A DNA stretch of 29,902 bases. It comes from Solirubrobacterales bacterium. GTDB taxonomy: Bacteria > Actinomycetota > Thermoleophilia > Solirubrobacterales > 70-9. The translations under genes and the position numbers were made by a program. The stretch spans positions 1 through 29,902 of the forward strand of contig JAUQWL010000237.1 in assembly GCA_030835185.1 (NCBI GenBank). The letters run 5' to 3'. The stretch's first letter is position 1, and each line of letters starts with the position of its first letter. Below, one piece after another: positions 22,782-29,902 of the stretch. The notes beneath the pieces were generated by a model, which was given only the letters and a program-made list of their open reading frames with translations, was not told the origin of the DNA and searched no databases.

Positions 22782-23894
22782 ATGTTACCGGCACTGGAAA
22801 GCGACTTGGTTCACCTCAGTGAACGTCAGGATCCGAGGCTTTTGCGTGCCATTGATGCGGTCGCTCCCGGCACCGGCCTGCGCGAGGGCATCGACAACAT
22901 CGTCCATGCCAGTACCGGCGGCCTGATCGTTGTCGGAGAGACCGAAGACTTCGCTTTCATGCTTTCCGGTGGCATCAAGCTGGACATCGTCTACACCCCG
23001 GCGATGCTGTACCAGGTCGCCAAGATGGACGGGGCGATCCTGATCAACGCCGACGCAACCAGAATCGGCTGGGCCAACGTCCAGATGATGCCCGATCCGA
23101 CGATCCACTCCTCGGAGACGGGTACCCGCCACCGCACTGCCGAAAGGATCTCGAAGCAGGTGGACGCCCTGGTGATCGCGATCTCCCAGCGCCGCGACGT
23201 CGTCTCCCTCTACCTCGACGGAATGAAGTACATCCTTCAGGACATCCCCTCGGTGCTGGCCAAGTCGAACCAGGCGCTGGCGACCCTGAACAAGTACCGC
23301 AGCCGCCTCGACGAACTCAGCGAGCGCCTGTCCCGGTCCGAGTTCAACGGTGACACGGTGCTCTACGACGCCCTGGCCGTCCTTCAGAGGTCCGAACTCG
23401 TCTCGCGCATGGCGATCGAGGTCGAGCGCTACATCGTCGAGCTCGGCACGGAAGGACGGCTGATCGAGATGCAGCTCGAAGAGACGATGCTCGGTGTCTC
23501 GTACGACCGCCGCGCGCTGATCCGCGACTACGCCACCGAGGACAGCGAAGGCTCGCTCGACCGGATCGTCGAGGAGATTTCTGCGCTGCCGCACCAGGAC
23601 GTTCTCGACTTCGGCAACCTGGCCGAGATCCTCGGCTACGACCGCAAGCTCAACACGCTCGACTTCCCGATCCGCCCGCGTGGCTACCGCCTGCTCGGAC
23701 AGGTACCGAGGCTGCCGCGGCTCGTCGTCCAGGAAATCGTCCACCAGTTTGGCAGTCTCGAGCACGCTCTCGCCGCCAGCGACGACGACCTCTCTTCCGT
23801 GGACGGTGTCGGTCCGGCGCGGGCCAAGGAGATCCGCGAGGGGGTAAGGCGGCTCCAGGGGTCCGTCCACGCCGACCAGTACTTGAATACATGA
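22782..23894 (+). CDS. disA: DNA integrity scanning protein DisA (diadenylate cyclase)
   Basis: A 370-residue enzyme that joins two ATP into cyclic di-AMP and scans DNA for branched structures. The N-terminal DAC domain has the catalytic motifs DGA (83-85, in KMDGAILIN) and GTRHRTAER (114-122). A helical linker follows (about 150-290), and the C-terminus is a helix-hairpin-helix DNA-binding domain with SSVDGVGPARAKEIREG. The start is ambiguous. ATG 22773 and ATG 22782 are in frame, three codons apart; 22782 is chosen because the extended -10 at 22766-22774 would start RNA there. GTG/ATG options further up (to 22728) lie in the palindrome region and are unlikely. carD follows after 37 bases, with its own strong ribosome site. 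Confidence 0.95.
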   Translation: MLPALESDLVHLSERQDPRLLRAIDAVAPGTGLREGIDNIVHASTGGLIVVGETEDFAFMLSGGIKLDIVYTPAMLYQVAKMDGAILINADATRIGWANVQMMPDPTIHSSETGTRHRTAERISKQVDALVIAISQRRDVVSLYLDGMKYILQDIPSVLAKSNQALATLNKYRSRLDELSERLSRSEFNGDTVLYDALAVLQRSELVSRMAIEVERYIVELGTEGRLIEMQLEETMLGVSYDRRALIRDYATEDSEGSLDRIVEEISALPHQDVLDFGNLAEILGYDRKLNTLDFPIRPRGYRLLGQVPRLPRLVVQEIVHQFGSLEHALAASDDDLSSVDGVGPARAKEIREGVRRLQGSVHADQYLNT

Positions 23895-23918
23895 CGGCCT
23901 CGGCCGTCGCGACGAAGC

Positions 23919-23925
23919 AAAGGAG
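23919..23925 (+). promoter_or_regulatory. Shine-Dalgarno site that fixes the non-standard carD start
   Basis: AAAGGAG is one of the strongest ribosome sites in the window. Six bases separate it from ATT 23932. In the carD frame there is no ATG, GTG or TTG between the upstream stop (TGA 23884-23886) and GTG 24049, which is already inside the conserved domain. Confidence 0.75.
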
Positions 23926-23931
23926 CATCTG

Positions 23932-24513
23932 ATTTCTGATTCAGACGTAGTAACCGAGGATCTCGACGAAGACGTCATCATCACCGCAGCAGATTGCGAT
24001 TTCGAAGAAGGCGAAAAGGTCGTCTACCCGCATCACGGCGCCGGTGTCGTGCTCAAGAAGGAGAGCACCGAACTTCTCGGCGAGACCCGCGAGTACCTGA
24101 CCATCAAGATCCTCCACAACGACATGACGGTCAAGGTCCCGACCGAGAATGCGGAGATCACCGGCCTTCGCCGCGTGATCGACGAGGACGAGATCAAGAA
24201 GGTCATCTCGGTTCTCTCGGACGAGGTCTCCGACATGCCCAAGAACTGGAACCGCCGGTTCAAGTACAACAAGGAAAAGATCAAGACCGGCAGTGTCTTC
24301 GAGCTGGCCGAAGTCGTGCGCAACCTGGCTCTCCGCGAGATGGAGAAGGGTCTGTCGACCGGCGAGAAGCAGATGTACACCCGGGCGAAGAAGATCCTCG
24401 CCTCGGAGTTCATGTACGCCCTCGACAAGGATGAGGAAGGTGCCGAGGAGTACCTCGACAACCTCCTCGAAGAGCGCTTCGAAGCTTCGGTCGCGGCCGC
24501 TGCTTCTGCCTGA
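23932..24513 (+). CDS. carD: CarD-family RNA polymerase-binding transcription regulator
   Basis: A protein of about 193 residues that binds the RNA polymerase beta subunit and stabilises open promoter complexes. The N-terminal Tudor-like domain reads DFEEGEKVVYPHHGAGVVLKK and continues through REYLTIKILHNDMTVKVP; the C-terminal helical domain has the conserved tryptophan region MPKNWNRRFKYNKEKIKTG, which contacts promoter DNA at the upstream bubble edge, then LREMEKGLSTGEKQMYTRAKKIL. The first standard start codon in frame, GTG 24049, would cut away half of the Tudor domain. ATT 23932, six bases after AAAGGAG, restores it and adds an acidic tail of about 20 residues; CTG 23929 is a less well spaced option. 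ispD follows 6 bases later. Confidence 0.88.
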   Translation: MSDSDVVTEDLDEDVIITAADCDFEEGEKVVYPHHGAGVVLKKESTELLGETREYLTIKILHNDMTVKVPTENAEITGLRRVIDEDEIKKVISVLSDEVSDMPKNWNRRFKYNKEKIKTGSVFELAEVVRNLALREMEKGLSTGEKQMYTRAKKILASEFMYALDKDEEGAEEYLDNLLEERFEASVAAAASA

Positions 24514-24519
24514 CCCGGC

Positions 24520-25242
24520 GTGGCGGCCGGCGCCGGAGACGCGGGCCTGGCCACCGCACTGATCGTCGCCGCCGGCTCCGGTGAGCGACTTCGGGCCGGT
24601 GGTCCCAAGGCTCTGGTAGAGCTGGCCGGCCGGCCGATGTACGAGTACTCGCTCGAGGCCTGCCGGCAGGCATCCAAGGTCGGTCAGATAGTGATCGCGG
24701 TGCCGCCGGGGAAAGCCGCTGCTTTCGGGACGGCGACCGGGGCCGGTTCCGGAGTGCGGATCGTGGAGGGCGGGGCCACCCGCTCACATTCGGTGGCTGC
24801 CGGCCTCGCGTTGATCGACTCCGCAACCGTGGTCGTCCACGACGCCGCCCGGCCGTTGGTCACTCCAGGGCTCATCGACGAAGCGGTGACAGCGCTCGAG
24901 GCTGCCACCGGACTGGACGGGGTGATCGCCGCGGCGCCGGTTACCGACACGATCAAACGGGTCGGCAAGGACTCCCGGGTCAGCGAGACCCTGGACCGCT
25001 CGACCCTGCGCGCGGTACAGACGCCGCAGGTCTTCAGGAGGGCTGCGCTGTCGGCCGCGATCGCTGCCGGGGACCTCGATAACGCGACCGACGACGCTTC
25101 GTTGGTCGAAGCGGCCGGGGGGGCGATCGCCATCATGGACTCGCCTTCCTTCAATATCAAGGTCACGGTTCCGGAAGACATCGCGTCTGCCGAAGCCATC
25201 CTCGCCGACAGAGACCGAAAAGACGATCCGGAATCATGCTGA
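24520..25242 (+). CDS. ispD: 2-C-methyl-D-erythritol 4-phosphate cytidylyltransferase
   Basis: A 240-residue nucleotidyltransferase that couples CTP to methylerythritol phosphate, the third step of the MEP isoprenoid pathway. Motifs in order: ALIVAAGSGERLRAGGPKAL (13-32), the CTP-binding loop with its Arg and Lys; VVHDAARPLV (about 106-115); VTDTIKR; LRAVQTPQVFR; NATDDASLVEAAGG; and FNIKVTVPEDIASAEAIL near the end, all typical. Length is normal. The start is GTG 24520, six bases after the carD stop; the first 10 residues are Ala/Gly-rich. Its last seven bases overlap the start of the PHP phosphatase gene. The carD-ispD-ispF grouping is common in actinobacteria. Confidence 0.95.
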   Translation: MAAGAGDAGLATALIVAAGSGERLRAGGPKALVELAGRPMYEYSLEACRQASKVGQIVIAVPPGKAAAFGTATGAGSGVRIVEGGATRSHSVAAGLALIDSATVVVHDAARPLVTPGLIDEAVTALEAATGLDGVIAAAPVTDTIKRVGKDSRVSETLDRSTLRAVQTPQVFRRAALSAAIAAGDLDNATDDASLVEAAGGAIAIMDSPSFNIKVTVPEDIASAEAILADRDRKDDPESC

Positions 25243-26078
25243 CCGACTACCACGTTCACCTCCGCCAGGACGAACTCGATGCTTCTGCCCGGACCCACTT
25301 CACTGCCGGGAACATCGCCCGCTACAGCGACGCGGCCGAAGCTGCCGGCATAGCGGAACTCGGTTTCGCCGAACACATGTACCGGTTCACCGAGGCCCTC
25401 ACGATCTGGGACCACCCCTTCTGGAAGGAGTGGGCGCTGGACGATATCGACCACTACTGCGACGCGGTCGCAGCAAGCCCGGCCAAGCTCGGGATCGAGG
25501 CCGACTTCGTGCCCGGATCCGAAGATCGCACCGCGAACCTGTTGGAGAAGCGCCCCTTCGACTTCGTGGTCGGATCGATCCACTTCATCGGGGACCGGTC
25601 GCTCGACACCGAGGAATTCACGATCTGGGACGACCGCAGCGACCCCGACGAGATCTGGCAGCGCTACTTCGAGACGCTGGCCGCCGCTGCGCGCAGTGGG
25701 CTCTTCGACGTGCTCGCCCACCCCGATCTGATCAAGGTCTGGGACCGGGCCGGCACCGTACCCTCCAGGGATCCGCGTCACTTCTATGAACCGGCCGTCG
25801 AGGCCATCGCCGAGTCGGACGTCTCGGTCGAAGTGTCGACCGCGGGCCTTCGCAAGGCGGTAGGGGAGATCTACCCGTCGGACGCCTTCATGGAGATGTG
25901 TGTCGACGCCGGCGTCACTTTCGCGCTTTCTTCCGACGCCCACGAACCCGGGCACCTCGGGTTCCAGTACCCCGTCGCGGTCGACTTCCTCGAGCGGCAC
26001 GGGGTCACCGAGATCGCGACCTTTGAAGGCCGGAACCGGTCTCTGGAGCCGGTCAGCGAGGGGGCCCGATGCCGGTAA
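25236..26078 (+). CDS. PHP-domain phosphatase, HisJ (histidinol-phosphatase)-like
   Basis: A 280-residue PHP-fold metal-dependent phosphoesterase. Metal-binding elements are spread through the barrel in the expected order: TDYHVHLRQ (3-11), GFAEHMY (43-49), LGIEADFVPG (about 86-95), VVGSIHFIG (about 110-118), VLAHPDLIKV (about 164-173), VEVSTAGLRK and SSDAHEPGHLG (about 229-239). HisJ removes phosphate from histidinol phosphate in histidine synthesis, and the overall pattern fits it best, but no other his gene is nearby and the gene sits between two MEP pathway genes, so a different phosphomonoester is possible. It overlaps ispD by 7 bases and ispF by 10, which suggests tightly coupled translation. 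Confidence 0.85.
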   Translation: MLTDYHVHLRQDELDASARTHFTAGNIARYSDAAEAAGIAELGFAEHMYRFTEALTIWDHPFWKEWALDDIDHYCDAVAASPAKLGIEADFVPGSEDRTANLLEKRPFDFVVGSIHFIGDRSLDTEEFTIWDDRSDPDEIWQRYFETLAAAARSGLFDVLAHPDLIKVWDRAGTVPSRDPRHFYEPAVEAIAESDVSVEVSTAGLRKAVGEIYPSDAFMEMCVDAGVTFALSSDAHEPGHLGFQYPVAVDFLERHGVTEIATFEGRNRSLEPVSEGARCR

Positions 26079-26530
26079 GCGTCGGCATCGGCTATGACAG
26101 CCACCGCTTCGGCGAGGACCGGCCACTGATCCTCGGCGGGGTCGAGGTGCCGTTCGGTCGCGGCTTGATCGGTCACTCCGACGCCGACGTACTCACCCAC
26201 GCGGTCACCGACGCCGTACTCGGAGCCGGGGGGCTCGGGGACATCGGCTCGCTCTTCCCCGACACCGATCCCCAGTGGCGGGGCGCCGATTCGATCGGCA
26301 TGCTGAGCACCGTGGTTGGGATGCTCCGGGGTCCGATCGTCAACATCGATGTCACCGTGATCTGCGAAGAACCGAAGCTGGCCGGGCATCGGGCCGCAAT
26401 AGTCTCGCTGCTGGAGGACGTCACGTCGGCCCGGGTCAGCGTCAAGGCGACGACCAACGAAGGCATGGGCTGGATCGGCCGCGGAGAAGGCATCGCGGCC
26501 ATCGCCGTCGCCTCTGTCGACATCTCCTGA
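26069..26530 (+). CDS. ispF: 2-C-methyl-D-erythritol 2,4-cyclodiphosphate synthase
   Basis: A 153-residue enzyme that cyclises CDP-methylerythritol phosphate to the 2,4-cyclodiphosphate, releasing CMP, in the MEP pathway; active as a trimer. The signature GIGYDSHRF (6-14) supplies D10 and H12, and GHSDADVLTHAVTDAVLGA (35-53) supplies H44, together the metal site. LGDIGSLFPDTDP (56-68) follows, and the C-terminal KATTNEGMGWIGRGEGIAAIAV (131-152) matches the CMP-binding region. Length is normal. It starts at ATG 26069 inside the end of the phosphatase gene. The fourth-step kinase IspE, acting between IspD and IspF, is not in this window. The next gene starts one base after its stop. Confidence 0.96.
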   Translation: MPVSVGIGYDSHRFGEDRPLILGGVEVPFGRGLIGHSDADVLTHAVTDAVLGAGGLGDIGSLFPDTDPQWRGADSIGMLSTVVGMLRGPIVNIDVTVICEEPKLAGHRAAIVSLLEDVTSARVSVKATTNEGMGWIGRGEGIAAIAVASVDIS

Positions 26531-26531
26531 C

Positions 26532-28142
26532 ATGCTGCTCGACCGCCTGGCAAGAACCGTCGCCGAGGGGGGCTTCCAGCTGAAGGTGCTTGCCGAGACC
26601 GGAATCGTCTCGCCGATGCGGCCCGATCGCGGCGCGAGGGTACTGGGCACGTTGATCAAAGGGGGGACCACCCCGGCGACCGCCGCCCGGATAGCCGCAA
26701 TCAAGCACGGCGAGCGGCCGTTCATCGTCGACGAGGCAGGCAGCCTCAGCTTCAGCGAAGTCGATCTCCGGACCAATGCCCTGGCCCGGGCGATCGCCCG
26801 AATGGGGATCGGCGAAGGGGACGGCATCGCGATCATGTGCCGCAATCACCGCGGCTTCATCGAGGGCAACCTCGCCGCTTCGAAACTGGGGGCGACCGCG
26901 CTCTTCCTCAATACGATGTTCTCCGGGCCGCAGCTGGCCGAGGTCGTGGAACGCGAGGGCCCGAAAGTGCTCATCCACGACGCGGAATTCACCGAACTGC
27001 TCAAGGACGTCCCCGAGGACGTGATCCGGATCGTCGCCTGGGAGGGTGGCGGAGCCGAGCCTTCCGGCCTCGACCTCCTGATCGCCTCAGCCGGGGACGA
27101 ACCGCTCGAATTCCCCGCGCATGCCGCCCGGTTCATCATTCTGACTTCCGGGACCACCGGCTCACCAAAGGGCGCCCAGCGCAGCAGCCCCGACGGTCTC
27201 GGCGGTCTTGCCGGCCTGCTCGACCTGATCCCGCACCGCTCGGGTGAGACCATGGTGATCGCCGCTCCGCTTTTCCATTCCTGGGGCTTCATCAATTCGG
27301 TGATCGCGCTGACCCTGGGGGCGACGGTGGTGCTGGAGAGCCGTTTCGACCCGGCCCGCACGATGAAGCTGGTCGACCGCCATTCGGCGGATGTGCTCGT
27401 GGCCGTGCCGGTCCTTCTGCAGCGGATCCTCGGACTTGCTCCCGAGGACACCGTTGGTATCCGGGCCGGGCATCTGAGGATCACCACGCTCTCCGGATCG
27501 GCTCTGCCTGGTGGCCTCGCAACGCGCTGGATGGACCGCTACGGCGACAGTGTCTACAGCCTCTACGGCTCGACCGAGGTCGCCTTCGCGGCCGTCGCAG
27601 GACCGAAACAGCTCCGGATCGATCCGACCACGGCCGGATTCCCGCCCAGAGGCACATCGTTGAGGCTGGTCGACGAAGCGGGCGGCGACGTCGCCGACGG
27701 CGAGACCGGCCGCATCTTCGTCCGCAACAACATGACCTTCGAGGGCTACACCGGCGGCGATGACAAGGAACGGATCGACGGCTTCACGTCGACCGGAGAT
27801 GTCGGACACTTCGGCCTCGACGGCATGCTCTACATCGACGGCAGGGACGACGAGATGATCGTCTCCGGCGGGGAGAACGTCTACCCCGGCGAGGTCGAGG
27901 ATCTGATCGCCGGTCACGACGACGTGATCGAGGTGGCTGTACTGGGGATCGACGACGAGAAGTTCGGCCAGGTACTCAAGGCCTGGGTGGTGCCGGCAGA
28001 CCCCGGGGCGATCGACGAAGCCCGGATCAAGGCCTTCGTCCGCCAGAACCTCGCCTCCTACAAGACGCCCAAAGAGGTCGTCTTTATTGACGAACTTCCG
28101 AGAAATGCCACCGGCAAGATCCTGAAAAGGGCGCTCGAGTAG
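26532..28142 (+). CDS. Acyl-CoA synthetase / AMP-binding enzyme (FadD-like)
   Basis: A 536-residue ANL-superfamily enzyme that activates a carboxylic acid with ATP and passes it to CoA. The adenylation motifs are complete: P-loop ILTSGTTGSPKG (203-214), PLFHSWGF, SLYGSTEVAFA, STGDVGHFGLDGMLYIDGR and IVSGGENVYPGEVE, plus the C-terminal ATGKILKR (526-533) whose Gly-Lys contains the acyl-adenylate lysine (K529). The first 60 residues (ETGIVSPMRPDRGARVLG) resemble mycobacterial FadD2-type enzymes, by memory. Chain-length or substrate cannot be read from the sequence. It starts one base after the ispF stop, so it is co-expressed with MEP genes, though no biochemical link is established. The next gene starts 16 bases after it. 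Confidence 0.9.
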   Translation: MLLDRLARTVAEGGFQLKVLAETGIVSPMRPDRGARVLGTLIKGGTTPATAARIAAIKHGERPFIVDEAGSLSFSEVDLRTNALARAIARMGIGEGDGIAIMCRNHRGFIEGNLAASKLGATALFLNTMFSGPQLAEVVEREGPKVLIHDAEFTELLKDVPEDVIRIVAWEGGGAEPSGLDLLIASAGDEPLEFPAHAARFIILTSGTTGSPKGAQRSSPDGLGGLAGLLDLIPHRSGETMVIAAPLFHSWGFINSVIALTLGATVVLESRFDPARTMKLVDRHSADVLVAVPVLLQRILGLAPEDTVGIRAGHLRITTLSGSALPGGLATRWMDRYGDSVYSLYGSTEVAFAAVAGPKQLRIDPTTAGFPPRGTSLRLVDEAGGDVADGETGRIFVRNNMTFEGYTGGDDKERIDGFTSTGDVGHFGLDGMLYIDGRDDEMIVSGGENVYPGEVEDLIAGHDDVIEVAVLGIDDEKFGQVLKAWVVPADPGAIDEARIKAFVRQNLASYKTPKEVVFIDELPRNATGKILKRALE

Positions 28143-28158
28143 TAGGTTTGCGTTGACG

Positions 28159-29319
28159 ATGAGCGATCCAACTCCAGCTCCGTCCAAGGAAGAGGCGGCC
28201 GGGAACGACGGCCTGCCCCCTGACCTGCGCGCGGTCGGCGAGGCATCCGCCCGGATGAACGCCCGGGTCGAGGCCTATGCCAAAGAGCTCGACGAGCGGG
28301 AAACGAAGGCCCGCAAGGCCGAGCTGGCGGCCCGCGAATCGGAACTCAAGGCTCTGGCTGAAGCGCGCAAGGCTATAGACCGGGCCAGGGAATGGGAGAA
28401 GAAGGCGGCCGAGGCCGACGCCCGTTCGGCCACCGTGGATCAGAGGATCGAGCAGGTCCGGACCGAAGCCGCGCGTGAGACGGCAGAGGCCCGCGAGGAG
28501 ATCAAGGCGAAAGCGCGCGACACCCTGCGCAAGCTGAGCGCCGAAGCCCGCGGGAAGATCGAGATTGCCCAGGAAGCGAGAAAGAAGGCTGAAGAACAGG
28601 CCCGCGAGCTGAAGGAAAAGGAAACCGACCAGCGTGCCGCCCAGGCGACCCTCGAGGCCGACCTCAAGCGTGCCCAGGGAACGCTCGCGGAGGAGCGGGC
28701 GAACCGTGAGGAGGCACTGAGCAAGGTCGCCGCAGAAGGCGAAGAGCGACTTGCCGCACGGACCCGCCACCTCGAAGAGACCGCTGAGCGTCTGGCGCGC
28801 GAATCCCGCCAGGCTGCCGAACGCGAGGCGGCGAACCGGATTTCGGCCTACGAAGAGCGGGCGCGCAAGGCAGAGGACCGGGCCGCCCAGGCCGAATCTC
28901 ACGCCAACGAGTTCGAGCAGCTCGCCCGCCAGCGTATCGCCGAGATCGAGTCGGAGATTGACAAGCGTGTCATGGAAGGCACCGAGCGGGTCCGCACGGA
29001 AGCCGCTGAACGCGTCGATGCCCTGGTCGAGCGTTTCGGGCGCGAGGCCGAGGAGACGGCCCGTCGCCGGGCCGAAGAACGCCTGCGCGATGAGGACGAG
29101 CGCATTCGCCGCGAAGCCGACCGTCGCGCCGAGTTGGCGCAGCAGTCGGCGGACGACGAGGTTCGTGCCGCTGCCGACCGGGCCCGGCAGGAGGCCCTCG
29201 CCGCCGCTTCGAGCACCGCACCCGACTGGGAGCGCACCGACTCTTCACGGGCCCCCGGCGAAGCCTCGGCGCCGCGTCGGCGCGGAGGGCCCGGCGGTGG
29301 CGGGTACCGCACCTTCTAG
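28159..29319 (+). CDS. Ala/Glu/Arg-rich coiled-coil protein of unknown function
   Basis: About 386 residues with no recognised domain. After a Pro/Glu-rich start (to about 25), residues about 30-350 are an almost unbroken run of Ala, Glu, Arg, Lys and Gln, with heptad-like spacing of Leu/Ile/Val/Ala, predicting one very long alpha-helical coiled coil or a charged single helix. There is no cysteine, signal peptide or membrane segment. The tail is Pro/Ser-rich and ends in Arg/Gly-rich RRRGGPGGGGYRTF, which could bind nucleic acid. ATG 28159 is used; TTG 28153 is also possible and sits better behind AGTAGG. It is in a row with the acyl-CoA synthetase and cysS. Role not known; scaffold, cytoskeletal or RNA-associated functions are only guesses. 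Confidence 0.8.
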   Translation: MSDPTPAPSKEEAAGNDGLPPDLRAVGEASARMNARVEAYAKELDERETKARKAELAARESELKALAEARKAIDRAREWEKKAAEADARSATVDQRIEQVRTEAARETAEAREEIKAKARDTLRKLSAEARGKIEIAQEARKKAEEQARELKEKETDQRAAQATLEADLKRAQGTLAEERANREEALSKVAAEGEERLAARTRHLEETAERLARESRQAAEREAANRISAYEERARKAEDRAAQAESHANEFEQLARQRIAEIESEIDKRVMEGTERVRTEAAERVDALVERFGREAEETARRRAEERLRDEDERIRREADRRAELAQQSADDEVRAAADRARQEALAAASSTAPDWERTDSSRAPGEASAPRRRGGPGGGGYRTF

Positions 29320-29347
29320 GGTGGCTGACCGGTCCGGCGGCGCCGCG

Positions 29348-29902
29348 ATGCGCGACGTCAGCATCAAAGACACGATGAGCGGCGAGCGCCGCGTCATCGA
29401 TCCGTCCCGTGAGGTCGGAATCTATGCCTGCGGTCCGACCGTTTACAGCCGTATCCACATCGGCAATGCCCGGCCGTTCGTCATCTTCTCGCTGTTGGCC
29501 CGCTTCCTGAAGAGCGAGGGCTACCGGGTACGGCTGGCGATCAACGTCACCGACATCAACGACAAGATCTACACGGTCGCCCGCGAGCGGGGCATGGAAT
29601 CGGCCGCCCTGGCGGAGGAGATGACCGCCGCCTACTTCGAGGACACCGATCGCCTCGGACTCGGCCGTCCTGACGCGGAGCCTCTGGCCACCGCGACGAT
29701 CGGGCCGATCATCGAGCTGATCGCCGACCTGGTGGAATCAGGACACGCCTACGAGTCCGGCGGTGACGTCTACTTCTCGGTCCGCAGCTTCGACGGCTAC
29801 GGCAAGCTCTCCCATCGCCCGACCGAAGACATGGAGCAGGGGGAGGACGACGCCGGATCGCTCAAGCGCGATCCGCTCGACTTCGCGCTCTGGAAGAGCC
29901 AC
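29348..29902 (+). CDS. cysS: Cysteinyl-tRNA synthetase, 5' part (runs off the window)
   Basis: The first 185 codons of a class I synthetase. GIYACGPTVYSRIHIGNARPF contains the zinc-binding cysteine and the HIGH-type motif, here HIGN as in several actinobacterial enzymes. It continues AINVTDINDKIYTVARERG, then FSVRSFDGYGKLSHR and KRDPLDFALWKSH. The DPLDFALWK wording with FDGYGKLS favours CysRS over the related mycothiol ligase MshC. The frame has no stop to the window edge, and the KMSKS motif is beyond it. The start is unsure: ATG 29348 is used; GTG 29321, one base after the preceding stop, would add nine residues, and ATG 29375 would shorten it by nine. Expected total length is about 460 residues. 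Confidence 0.93.
   Translation, partial: MRDVSIKDTMSGERRVIDPSREVGIYACGPTVYSRIHIGNARPFVIFSLLARFLKSEGYRVRLAINVTDINDKIYTVARERGMESAALAEEMTAAYFEDTDRLGLGRPDAEPLATATIGPIIELIADLVESGHAYESGGDVYFSVRSFDGYGKLSHRPTEDMEQGEDDAGSLKRDPLDFALWKSH

Noticed and set aside
24049..24513. CarD starting at GTG 24049
   Set aside because: This would delete the conserved VYPHHGAG strand of the Tudor-like domain and lacks a ribosome site; the upstream ATT with AAAGGAG is better supported.
24684..26126. A 480-codon minus-strand frame across ispD and the PHP phosphatase
   Set aside because: Both plus-strand genes have complete, conserved motifs; this frame has none.

Overview
The window is a high-GC, densely coded stretch of bacterial chromosome, complete except that its last gene runs off the right edge. 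GC-rich codon use, many GTG/TTG starts, the pairing of carD with ispD/ispF, radA next to disA, and a ClpC-type (not ClpA) unfoldase all point to an Actinobacterium. The style of the proteins fits a deep lineage such as Thermoleophilia, but that placement is an inference from memory and was not tested. No rRNA, tRNA, transposase, phage gene or CRISPR array was found.

Layout. 24-1310 (-) is a membrane-anchored CapA-like protein. 1445-3316 (+) is a folate block (folP, folB, folK), meeting a glutathione S-transferase-like gene (-) tail to tail. 4130-6826 (+) carries coaX, dusB and an alpha/beta hydrolase with overlapping ends. 6954-9002 (+) is greA-lysS, then a transaldolase (9139-10212) and clpC (10563-13187). 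13240-13995 (-) is a secreted lysozyme-fold protein. 14421-18490 (+) is a complete polyamine-type ABC importer (binding lipoprotein, ATPase, two permeases). 18529-21131 (-) is an M3 oligopeptidase and two small membrane proteins. 21198-29902 (+) is a long same-strand run: radA, disA, carD, ispD, a PHP phosphatase, ispF, an acyl-CoA synthetase, an Ala/Glu/Arg-rich coiled-coil protein and the start of cysS.

How the genes relate. Most are housekeeping: folate, CoA and isoprenoid (MEP) synthesis, tRNA charging and modification, transcript cleavage (GreA), RNA polymerase control (CarD), DNA repair and c-di-AMP signalling (RadA, DisA), and proteolysis (ClpC, PepF). Start-stop overlaps indicate translational coupling within folB-folK, coaX-dusB-hydrolase, potA-potB-potC and ispD-PHP-ispF-acyl-CoA synthetase.

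I did not find a convincing new multi-gene system. The unusual signals are mostly in non-coding sequence and start sites: carD has no ATG/GTG/TTG start and appears to begin at ATT behind a strong Shine-Dalgarno site; clpC starts at TTG after a leader with mutually exclusive stems and a GNRA hairpin next to its ribosome site; disA has an extended -10 that predicts a leaderless mRNA, overlapped by a long palindrome; and the region before the polyamine transporter holds a 25-bp perfect tandem repeat, a long hairpin and an operator-like palindrome. Among proteins, the most noteworthy are a hydrolase resembling vertebrate MEST and the unassigned coiled-coil protein before cysS.
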